From NCBI GenBank assembly GCA_013397115.1, contig VWZW01001228.1, positions 701,966 through 765,965 of the forward strand: a stretch of DNA of 64,000 bases. Reading direction: 5' to 3'. Below the pieces are notes generated by a model. The model saw only the letters and a program-made list of their open reading frames with translations, had not been told where the DNA came from and did no database searches. This document shows positions 27,501 through 39,500 of the stretch, in pieces. The translations under genes and the position numbers were made by a program. Numbering within the stretch: the first letter of the stretch is position 1; each line of letters begins with the position of its first letter. This stretch comes from Edolisoma coerulescens. Its lineage: Eukaryota; Chordata; Aves; Passeriformes; Campephagidae.

Positions 27501-30500
27501 CCCCATCCTCTCGGCACCCTCCCTTCAGATACTTCAGAATCAACTGCATTGATTCATTAAAGCCTCTATCCTCCCAGCTGCTGGAGACAGCGATGGGCTG
27601 AGGAAATGCTGGGTGAGGAGGCGTGAATGAATCATTTAGTCTTTGTTGAAAAGGTCAAGCCGGGGACTTCCACGTGTCTTTAAAGTAGTTAATCAGTGGG
27701 ATAACCTAAACATGTACTTACAGGAATATTCCTTTCTGGTTTTTTTTTTTCTCCTTCCTGCAGGTCCCAAGGGAAGAAGGAGGAAGCTGTAATCTTGCTG
27801 CAGAACTCCATTAAGTACGGCCCAGAGTTTGCAGATGCTTACTCAAGCCTGGCCTCGCTGTTGGCGGAACAGGTAACGGGGATGGCTCGGGTCCTCTGCC
27901 CTCGTGTGCGTGCACTGCTGCTGCTGCCACAGCACCTCCTGCACCTCCCACCCTGGCCCCGCTCACACCTGCTGGCAGGCGTGGGTCCACGCTGTCTGCA
28001 CAGAGCTCTCAGGCTGCTCTACAGATGGCTTTTTCAGGATGGGAGGCAACTCATTCACAGTGAGTAATTACACCCACATGGTGTGGCTCTGAATTAAATC
28101 ACTGCTGAAGTTGTGAGTAAATCCCCTTTCTGTGGCTCCCTGCGTCTGTGGCGAAGTCTTAATCCATTGCACCTTGAATGTTGTGACAGCAGGAGAGGCG
28201 AGCACTTCCCCTCACACACACGCCTACACAGATAACCTTGAGATTGCATAATAAATCATCCCAAAGCCAGGAATTGTCAGAACCCAGGTGGCCTCTGCAG
28301 CCCAGATTCTGCCCCTTGCACGCACACACAGGGATATGGCCCTTGATTACCCTGGTAGATGACCACGAGCAGGGAGTGGGAAGGCTCCCTGGCTTTATGT
28401 TGCTCTTAATGAGCGGCTGTTCAATATTTTATTTAACCTCATTGTTCATGTGCCTCCAGGCCTTATTTACTGTGCGTGGCCCAGGCTGTGCTCTGGAGGC
28501 AGGATTACTCATTTCCTCTCAGGCCTGTTCCCCACGCTCATTACTCAGGCTCTCCCTACTCTCTGTAGTTAGGTAATTTATTTCTACAACGTCCCTGTGA
28601 GGTGAAATATTGTCCCCACAGAGGAAAAGAGAACTTGAGGCACAAAATCCTTGAGTTCAGAAGGAGCCATGAGGTGTGAGTGCCCACGCTGAGACCACCA
28701 AGCCCTCCTTTCCTCCACACCTGCAGCAGCAGATGAGGGATGCTGTGCTTTGTGCTGTGGTCCCACTCTGGGGCTGTGGGGGTGGATGACAAGGTCCCTG
28801 TGACTGCACAGCTTCAGCACAGCTCTGCAAACCTTTTGAAAACTGATTTTTTTTCTCCTTCAGTTTTCAGATCTAATTGTTCCATAGCATGGGGTGCTGA
28901 AGCTTTCTTAAAAGGTTGCTGAATATAAATACAGACAAAGCAAAATGGTATCTTTTGCTGTTCTCCATTATTCTGGTTAGTGAAATCTTCTCTCTGTAAG
29001 GGAAGGGGATAAATTTCAGCAAAACTGTAGGCAGAGGTCTTGTTTAATCTTTTTTAATGATGCAGGCACTCTGCAAAACTCAGCTATGATGTATGTGAAT
29101 GACTGAAAGATGTTCTATTTTATTTTCCCTTTTAAGAGAGTTTCAAATATTATCAATATTATGTGCAGGGATCTCGAAATATAGTGTATGAATTTAAAGA
29201 TGAGCCCTGTTGAATGGGAGCTCTGCTTTGAATAAGCCCATCAGTGAAGAGTCTCCTGCAAGTATAGGAAATGAGTTCTCTGCAGTAATACCTGGTTTTA
29301 ATATTAATTGAAATTATTAATTAGAACAATCGATTGCAAGGTCAGCAGAGCAATTAAACCATTATAGAGTCCTGAGACCGTCTGCCCAAAGCAAATGCCA
29401 TTAGTAAGTCCAGCAATAATTCATCTCTCATACATAGTTCATCCTCTTGTGACTCGAGTAAGTGGTAGGGAAAAGAAATAGTTAGTACAATTTTCTCAAT
29501 AAACAGCTATTTTTCTGTAGATTTTTAACACTTCCTCACGTTCAGCCACAGCAGATGACTACTCGATTGTGCACCTCCTGCCTCACACACCCATCCCAGT
29601 GACCACAGCGGGGTCTGTCCTGCAATACCTGCTGCTGCCCGTGGCTGGGAGCTGCAGAATCACACCCTCCAGGGGTACAGGCAGAAGTTTTGGCATCTTC
29701 AGCACAAAGGATGATGACAGGAGCCCATTTTTTCAGTTTTGGGTTTTCCTCTTTGTCTGAGCAATAGTGTTCAAAGCGGCTAAAAGTTACAAAAAGTGGG
29801 TTTTTGTCTCCTTGTGGCCCAGAGCCTGTGTCACAGCTGTAGGAGTATTTGTGAGGCCAGGCAGTTACAGGATGGCATCACTGTGGAGCTTTGGGGAAGG
29901 GACCACTGGGTTCCTCTTGCTGGGATGTGATAGAAAGGGGCTGAAGTGCCACGTAAAAATAACTTGCATGAGGTGACCGTGCCCATGACAACTTCTGCTT
30001 CTCCAGCTTTGCTCTAAGGCTGAAAGGGAAACGTGGACACAGTGAAATAGTGCCAGGATTGCCTTGGTTGGTCCTGCACAGCGTGTTGCCCCCGTATTAA
30101 AGGGGATGAATCTGAAACAGGCCTTATGGTTCCTTCCCTTCTACGCCTGTAAAAAGTGCTGTTAAGAGGAATGTCTCAGGTGGCAGGGAATTAACCTGTA
30201 ACTTGATGTAATTGCCCTTTTCTCTCCTTGATAGCTGATTCTGAAGCCAGAGCTGACATGGAAAAAAACCCTGCTGCATTGTATAGAACAGTTTGGCTTG
30301 TTTGTGCCTTTTATAAAATGCTTGCCCTTCTCAGTGCTCTTTCTGCTTGTAATTGTAACTCAGTTGCAATGTATTGCAGTTTTCCTTGATTTCCATGGTC
30401 ACTGGTAACAGAAGTCAAACATTTTTGCTGCCTGTTCTCACAACGTTCTAACACCGATTCCCCACAGTTTCCCTTCTTCCCAGCTTCAGTTTCATCCATC

Positions 30501-33500
30501 ATTTTCTGTGACTTGGTGGCTCTTCCCAGGCCCTAGTTTCAACTGATTTTGTATGTGTGGTTCTTAGAAAAAGAAACTTTTTAGCCCACTTAGCTGCAGA
30601 GGAGAGCCTGCTCAAGCATAACCAAACTGAAAAACTGAGCCTTATGAAAAACAGACCTAAAACCCTGGACTTCAACTGAAAGATTCTCATATGCATATTT
30701 TTTTTAATATCATAAAAATCTCATACATTTTTTAAGCCAGTCTTCTGAGCTTTGTGAGGTTGATGAATGTTTCATGAAGGTCTGGGAGTGGCATTATTAA
30801 GTGTTAATGAGAATCAAGCCTTGATGAACTTAGAGCTCTACTTCTGCTAAGAAGAGGAGAGGCTGTGAGGAGGGAAAGCTCTGGCAGGAATACAGGTTCC
30901 ACCCTTGCCACTTTCTGACTGTGCTTAATGCAAACACTTTGTAAGACTGGGCAATGAGCCTGAGGCATGCAGGGTCAGGATGTTAGGTGCCAAAAAAGCA
31001 ATGCAGCCATGATAAAAGTGCTAAAAGTGCTCAATATTGTTGAATGTTTTGACATAGAACATTCTAATCCAGTTTAACACGGCCCTTCCTTGCTTTAAAA
31101 ATTGGGTTTATGATCAGTAAATAAAATAAGCTGACATACGTGCATACAAAGCTGCATTCATTGGTTGAAAATTAAAAGCAGAGGAAAAGAAAATAATACA
31201 TAAATCTTGGAAAATATGCACAAAAAATTGCTCTTCATTTTAGTCCATTCTGATGATCACTACACTTTTCCTGACTCTGCAGGATAATGTTGTCAAAGTC
31301 ACATAAATTTATCCAAAATTTCCCAAGTTAAGCACTTTCTAAAAACGTGTTTCTGTGCTTTATTGCACGCTTATCTTTTTTGCTGGCTGACCTTTATCAT
31401 GTAAATGTGAAGGGACTTAACTGTGGCAAACCGTGTGATTCTGCGATCAAGTCATACTCTTTCAGTGCAATTCAATCCAGCTCTCCAGTTCTGAAAGAGG
31501 AGGTGAGGAAAGTCCTCACATTAAGCAGCTGTGGAGCAAAAGCTGCTGTCAGGTGCAGATTTTAAATCCAGGGCAAGCCCAGGGGGCTCTGCCATTTGCA
31601 GGCCTTGAGGAGTGTCCACAGCTGGGAGTGGACCAACCTCTTATTTCGGTGTGGATTCACTCCCGAGCGTGGATCTGCCCTGGGAGCTCCAGTCTCTCCT
31701 CAGTGAAGAGGTTGGCTGGTTTTGCTTGGGAGCCTTATCGGGAGCCTGTGGAGTTTGTCGCTCTAGGGCTGTGCTGCTCAGTGGAAGGGGAGGAATTGAG
31801 AAAAGCATCTTTGGTGCTGGAGGCTTGCCTGACACCCCTCTGCACTGTGCCTGTCTCTTGTGTTCACAGCCTCCTTCCACAAACACACCCGACAGCCAAG
31901 CCCTGAGAGCAGGGGGGAAGGAAGGAACCCATGCTGGTGAGCATGCAGGCAGTGGGCACACATGGTCTGACTGGAGGAAAGTGGAAATCTTTTTAAGTTG
32001 CTCTTTGATCCGGAAGAGAAACCTGATCGTTGTTTCAGGACCAGGCTGCCCATAGCTCAGGCTAGACAGAACCCAGCCAGTTGGATGCTTTCTGTAGGCA
32101 GGGTGTTCCCAAAGAAAAGATCTGTATTTTCTAGAAATGTTCAGCACCAACAAACCTCCTTGAAATCTGTGCAAAATGAGGGCTCAGTGCATTTGGGGAA
32201 TCAGCATGGTGGCATGTCCCATCAATCCCAGTGAACTACACCTCACACATTGACAACGCTTGGATTTAATCCAAATCTGTCAGATTTTCCCCACTCTTTC
32301 ACCACCCTCCATCTTTCTCCAGCTTCCTTTATTCCCCTGCACTTGCTCCCTAGCCATCGCACACAGCATGCTTTCATTATTTGTATTTTCCTTGCTGCTT
32401 AGGGAATGAACAGCAGAGCTCCAGAGGGGAAAAGTTAGCCAGTGAGATGCTCATTAAACAAATAAATTAGAATATATCAGCTCCCAGAAGACAGATCTTT
32501 CTCAACAGAACCCACACAATCCCTGTTGCTGTGTTTTTCCTGGCTGGGCACGTGCCCAGCTGGGGTCTCACAGGCATTGCACAGGCACCACCTTTTCCAG
32601 GTGTTTCACAGGTAGCTACCTTTGGAAAGGCATGGGGGAAAGCTGTCTGAATTGTTCTGGGATACCAGATGGCAGCTATATCACATCCATGCCATGGGGT
32701 AAAAGTTAGGCCTCCTGGAAGGTGGGGTGGGTGCGGGTGCCCTGAGCTCCCTGCGCAGCGAGGGAGTTGTCACAGAACGCAGGTGTGCAGCAAATGGTGC
32801 TGACAGCCTTTCTGCCATGGCTAAGAAATCTCCTTCTCTTTTAAGGAACGGCTTAAGGAAGCTGAGGAGGTCTATAAGGCTGGCATAGAGAATTGTCCAG
32901 AGAGCTCCGATCTGCATAACAACTACGGCGTTTTCTTGGTTGATACCGGTAAGTGAGAGGGAGCAAGGGATTTTTCCCTCTCTGCCTTCTTTGCTTTGAT
33001 TTATTTTATTCAGCAGTACACATCTGAAAGGGTGTCAAAAGCTTCCAAGGCAATAGATGTGCCTCCACGGAAGCTTGGAAATAAATATCCCTGTGCTGCT
33101 GAGGGGGCACAGCACACTGGAATTCGTAATCAGTGCAGGCACCGTGCAGCAGGAGCGTTCAGCCCCGCTGTTCCCTCCAATGTTTCTCACCATCTTCACA
33201 CAGGCAGTTGCCCTCTTCAGTGTGAGCTGGGCAGCACCCTGACAGTACTGCCTTTTTTCCAGCAAGGCATGGCCACATCAAACCAAATCACAGGCACACA
33301 AATGGATTATTATGGTCTCTGGAGCATGTGCAGCCCTTCTTTGTGACAGAGCAGCTCTTTGACTGTAAGGGTTGAGTACCACCACTATAGAAAGGAACAT
33401 GGCTTTTAAACCACAATCATCTGTGAAAACAAAACCTTATACACTGTGGGGTGAATTGATTTTTCAGGAGCTCTGTAATGGCATCCTTTATTTTCTGGGC

Positions 33501-36500
33501 TCCTGGTTCCTATCCAGCTTCCTTGGCACTTTCTGGCATTCACATAACAACAGAAACGTCACTTTAATTGCCACCTTTTATTGACAGCTTTATAAGCAAG
33601 GCTAAGTTTGACAAATGACTAGTGGAAACTGACTGTTGTCTCACTGTGGTCCCTCCAGAACAGAGCCAAGACGCAGTGATGAAATAGTGTAGGCTTAAAG
33701 TGTGTGGTTGCCACCCATTCTTTCCCCATCACATGTGCCCAGCTCCACTGGTGCTTGGGAAGAAGGGACGATGGTGTCTGTCAGTCTGCAACTGGCTGTT
33801 CTGCCTCTGAGCTGACAGTTGGCTCTCCTGTAGTACCAGTCTGAAACAAATACAAAACCAAAATCAGTATTCATAATCAAAAGAGGCATTGTGGCATTAG
33901 CAAAAGAGGTTGAGGTTCTGAATTTGGGCCCTGGCAAAATTCAAGCTTGCAAATAATAAAAATTCCTGAATAATTTCCCTCTGATGTTGTACTCATCTTT
34001 GCTTGCCAGCCTAGATAAACTGTCCTATTCCTGCCAAAATTTGTGGTTCAAATGTAGTGCAGAGCACTTTCTGGTTTTTGCACTTGTGTACTCTGCCAAA
34101 GTCAAAACTATCGTTTCCTGGTTTACTCCTACGCTTCCCTACACACAAACAACTGGAAAAAAACCCACTGACTTTTGATACTTGGGGCATGATGTGTCAA
34201 TAGCCCTCCTAGAGACATGACAAGGCATGAAGGAAGTGGCTGGTGGTGAGCCTGTCACAGGCTGTGCTCTTTGCTGGCAGCCCAGGGGGATGCTGTGAAG
34301 CACCACACCAATTAACTTGCAGGGTTTTGTGCAACAAGCCTCCCGCAAGTGTCGGCTCTGGGGAGCCACAACTCCAGACAGCTCTGCAGTGGTCAGAGAT
34401 ACTCAGTGTGTCGCCCTTAACGATGCACATTACCCCTGTGTGTTTAGCAGGGGAGGCGCTGGCTGGCTGAGGGACTGAGGTGCGTGCCCAGCTGCTTCCC
34501 AGGATGTTTTGTAGATATAATTTTCAAAAACATCTGCCTGCTCAGTGGTGGGGAAAGATCGAGGCTGCTGCTGGATGTTTTGGAAAAGTCATACCTTGAA
34601 CAACATGTCCTCAGCCTTGGGTGAATCTTAAACACTTCTAAATCTGTCCGCAGATGTCCCTCCTCTCTCCTGTTAAGGAGGTGCTGAGATGTGTCCGTGT
34701 AACTTTTAAGTTGCATAGATGGTCTCAGAAAAACCGAACTAGATCTGAAAATCTATGAAAATAAAATTCCCACAGCAGCATGTTCAGTGCCCCAACATGC
34801 ACCGGCTGTTTTCGAGATCTGTTTTCCAGCTCGAAATGGAATTAAATACGTTGTGAAGTGAATCGATTTAAAAAATGCCAACACTGAAAAGCTTTGTTGG
34901 TGGACAAAGCTCTTTGAGTATTGGTTTTCATCAGGAGATTATCTGGTCTGGAATTTGCAAACCAATTAAACAAGGCCTGGGATTAAAAACGCAGTGTTTG
35001 CATTGCTGAAATGCTGGAACTTTACACTTTTATCATTATTAAGCTAAATAAAAATATGATATTAAAAGTAGAACTTTAGGCATTGGGGTGGTGATCTCGC
35101 ACCTCTCTTTTTGCTTGGATTTTGTTGTGGTGCTCGGTGATGTCATGGGCTGCAGGACCTTGCACATTTTCACACAGCGAAGCAGTGCCACCCAATGGCT
35201 CCTGTGCAGCACAGAGATGGTGCCTACGTGCTCCAAAACAGGCACCTGGACACCTCTGCTCTGAGATTTATTGCCCTGAGTGGGAATTAGCTGGTCCCTG
35301 GCAGCTACTCCCAGTCCTGTTGAGCAATACACAAGAGACTGAGCTGGAGCTCAGAGCAACACAGCAGAGGTGAAGGGAATAGTCTCTGTTTGGAGAGAGC
35401 TGAAACTATTTGCAGTTCTGGTGGTGTTGTGGGGAATACTGGGTGGCTTGTTCTCTGTTCTTCATTGCCCATTTCTCCAGTGGGCCAGGGTGAAAGGATG
35501 CTCCACCAGGAGATGGCACATGTGCCCCAGTCCCTTCTCTGAGGTGGGCTCTGTCCTTAGCACAGCGGTTGTGTCCCCCCTGCTGCGTGATCAGAGGGTG
35601 CTTTCAGTCAGAAGTCATCTTGTGGTGCCTGTACCCTTGACTTGCAAAAACTCACCCCTAGAAAATCTATTTCTCAGGATCATCTCTGAATATTGGGGCC
35701 TAAATCTTAGTTTGGATAGCAATTTCTCTTACATTTAGATTCAAAAGGCTGAGGCAGGATTTCCTTCTCAGTGTTTCCCATGCATAGAGCAGTAGATGAC
35801 AGAAAACCAGAACATTACTGCATGCTGAGTTTGAGACAGGGCTTTTCTGATGCACCAGTTTAATGGCTGTTCTCCTCTCCAGGGTCTCCTGAGCGAGCCA
35901 TGTCCCACTACAGGCAGGCCATCCTCCTGAGCCCCGCTCACCACGTGGCCATGGTGAACCTGGGCAGGCTTCACCGCTCCCTGGGGCAGAACAAAGAGGC
36001 TGAAGTGTGGTACAAGAGGTGAGGATTTGGGGTGGGAGACAGAGGGTTTCCTCCTGCCTCTGTATGGCTTGTTTCTACTAAAGAGCTTCTGATACACGGA
36101 TCTGTCAGTGCATGCGTGGGGTTTTCTCCATTCATTCTCCATCTGTTTGAAACTAGATTTGGCTATTTTTGGGGAGTGCTTGGAAAGACAGCGTGGGCTC
36201 AGGCAGTGTTGATTTCCCTAGACTATTCCCAAGCCCCAAGGATGGACACTGCTGCTTTTGGCTGGGGGATGCTCTGATGATAAAGTCAGAGGTTTCTCAG
36301 TGGCATGGGCAGGTTGTATTACCACAGCTCCTACCCTGCCTGAAGCTGATCTGTGGTTGCTGCACCAGTAACAGCCGTAAGTGCTGCACAGATCAGCACC
36401 AAACCCTTGGCACCATTAGGAGCTCTGGCCCTTCCCAGCAATGTGCCAGCAGGCAGGCTCTGACTCCTGGTATGCAGCAGGATGGACTGGGTGGGGGTAT

Positions 36501-39500
36501 TTTTGCCTTCTTTTTGGCACACAGATTTGTGCTCACATTCCCCAGGTTCCATCACTGTCAACCATCCCCAAGCCTGCTGCAGGTTTGTGGGCACTTTGGA
36601 GGTGTCTCTTTCCTCTTCTCAGGTCAGGTGGCCAGAGGGATTACTGCTGTGGGCACACTCGTCCCTCCCCAGGACTTGACCTTTGTGCTTCCCAGGTTGG
36701 GATGGTGCAGAGCTGTGGTTCTCCATCCCAGCACAACCCCACCCTCGCTCTTCTGCTTTGCTCCTCACACCACCTTGAAGCATGCCTTTTTCCCAAACTC
36801 CAGGGCACTGAAGGTATCCCGGAAGGCAGAGATCCTGTCCCCGCTGGGGGCTCTGTATTACAACACGGGGCGATACGAAGAAGCGCTGCAGGTTTACAGG
36901 GAAGCGGCAGCGCTGCAGCCTTCGAACAAGGACATCCGACTGGCGCTGGTGAGCGTGGGGCCAGGGCAGGGCCACGACACGGGAGCAGCAGCCACTGGGT
37001 GCAGCCCAGTGTGTGACAGAGGGCTGAGCTTTTCAAGACCATAACACTTTATAACGTGGCTCTGCTATAGGCTCAGGTTTTAGCGATGATGGGGCGGACG
37101 AAGGAAGCCGAAAAGATGACGAACCATATCCTTAATGAGGATGCAGAGTGTCTGGAGTGCTACCGCCTTCTGTCAGCCATCTACAGCAAGCAGGAGCTCT
37201 ATGCCAAGGTACCGTGGCATGGGATACCCTTGTCCCAAGGGCTCACACACAGAGCTCAGGTTGAATTTTACACTCCATCTCTCTGGGGACATGTCACGTG
37301 CCTCAGCGCACAGCCAGTAGATTCTTTCTTCACTAAAACCTTCTGTGTATCTACATACTAAGACTGAAGCTAAGCAGTGTGGTTCGCTTATCACTTACAC
37401 CTCCTGCTTCTGTCAGCCCCACTGCCCATCAGCCCCAAGCATTTAAAACTCTCATTTCCGTGTGTTAATGATGTGCGGCAAACAAGGGAAGGAGGAAGAT
37501 GACTCTTCTGCTGGGAGTCCATAGTGGTGAGGAAAGAATGAGAAGTGGGAGGGCACTAAATGGAAGGCACACAATGTCCTCTTGCTTTTTCACAGGCACT
37601 TGAAGCTATAGAGAAAGCGCTTCAGCTAAAACCAAAGGATCCAAAAGTCATATCAGAGCTCTTTTTCACTAAAGGAAACCAGCTACGAGAACAGAATCTC
37701 CTTGACAAGGCTTTTGAGGTATGACTGCTCTAAGACCTAATGGTGGTTTTATAGGCTAAAAGATAGAGTTTGCGCATTGTGTGTGAAACTCCCTGGTGCA
37801 TACACCCTGGCTGTTGGCCTTAGGAGCTCAGAGTCCATCACTGGTACAGAGAAAGCTATGAGGCAGCTAACTTTACCAGACTTAATTGCAACTTTTTTCC
37901 TCATTCCTGTATGGAAATACCACTCCCTGCTTTGAGAGGTTAATTACAGAATTGTGGTGGGATTGACCCTTGCTCCATCCAGCCCCAGCCCCTCTTGCTG
38001 TCAGTGACCAGCTCTAGGTGGCTCAGCTGGAAGCTTGGGGGCCTATGAGAGCTCACCATGTTGTTTTATCTCGCCTCAGAAGCCAATAACTGAGAGGTTA
38101 TCCTGTGGAGCAGGATGCTTGATAGCTCAGAAATTATGTTCGCATTAATAATAGTATAGAAGCAACCTGGTCTAGTGGAAGGTGTCACTGGCTGTAGGAG
38201 GGGAGCTGGAACTAGATAATCTTTAAAGTCCCTCCCAGCCCAAACCATTCCGTTATTCTCTTGATTCAGAAAATACTATTTGGACTGTTCTGAATATTCT
38301 CAATATCGCTAGAGATGTTTAATCCTGATTTGAAAATCCTTTCCTGTTGTGGCAATGTAAAAACAGTGCTGTTTGACAGACTCCAGAAGGTCCTTATTGC
38401 CTCTTCTCCCACACTCGGTGTCAGGTGGGGAGGGAAAGCACTGCCCTCAGGTCCTTGTGAAACCTCCACGCAAGTGGCTGTACCAGAGTCTGCCACCAGC
38501 TCCAAATTAAAGCCTTGCAGATAAAGGGCTTGTAGTTGGCAGGCATTGTGTTTGGCACTGCCTAAGGAAATGACCCTGATGTGCAGGAGACCCCAGTGGT
38601 ACAGGGGGCAGGGACAGGGTGGCAGATGTGGCTCCTCTCACAGTACGGGAAAAACACACATTGGCAGGGAAAACCTGTGAGATGAACTGAGCCATGAAGC
38701 AGCACATTATATACCTTTGCTGCAAAGAAACTGAAATTCACTTTCTGCATTGTATATGAGAGGAATTTGAATTACATTCTGAATGGCTTCAGGAGAGGAA
38801 ACCGCATTTCTCTTTCCCCTCCAGCACTGGTTTTGTTTGAAGAGTCAGACTCTTAACCTAGAAATGTGTCATTTTTCTGTAGAGCTATAAACGGGCGGTG
38901 GAGCTCAACCCAGACCAAGCACAGGCCTGGATGAATATGGGAGGCATCGAGCACATCAAGGTATGACAGTTTTGGTTTTCTTAAGCAGCCAGGTACAGAG
39001 CCTACTACTCGGGACAAAAAGCTAAATTGGTATCAGACTGCCAAGAGCTGCATGTTTGTGAACAGCAAGTGCCCTTGACATATTTTATCCACAAAGGAGG
39101 GAAGTCTCTTCACCCCAGCTAGAATTCCCAGTCAGGTTGCTTGGTAAAGCAAATCTCATATTTTAAGAGTGCAGGCTGCAAGGAACAACCTGCTCCTCTC
39201 TAAAGTTTTCCTGCTTCAGTTGTTGACCTACCTTAGAAAAATGTCACCGTGAGTCGACTTTTAAGGTTCTTCTCTACCTAATTAATTTAATAAAGATATC
39301 TAATGCAGAATACTGGCATGAAATTATGGAAATAGACAGCCTACTCTGTGGTTGCTTATTCTTTTGAATACTTTAGCATATCATTATGATTTGGGTCTTA
39401 AGGAGTCACATTGTGTGATGTCCTTAAGCTGTCCTGTTGCTGAGTAAAATTAACTCTTCTGGTGCAACATAACAGAAAAATGTAAATCTATTTCTTGCCC

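Larger units (their letters stand above)
21394..27763 (+). other. TMTC1 intron b-c, 6.4 kb
   Basis: This is an AT-rich intron holding a (TA)n tract, an antisense CR1 fragment and an imperfect 92-bp tandem duplication. Nothing in it looks coding. Confidence 0.85.
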
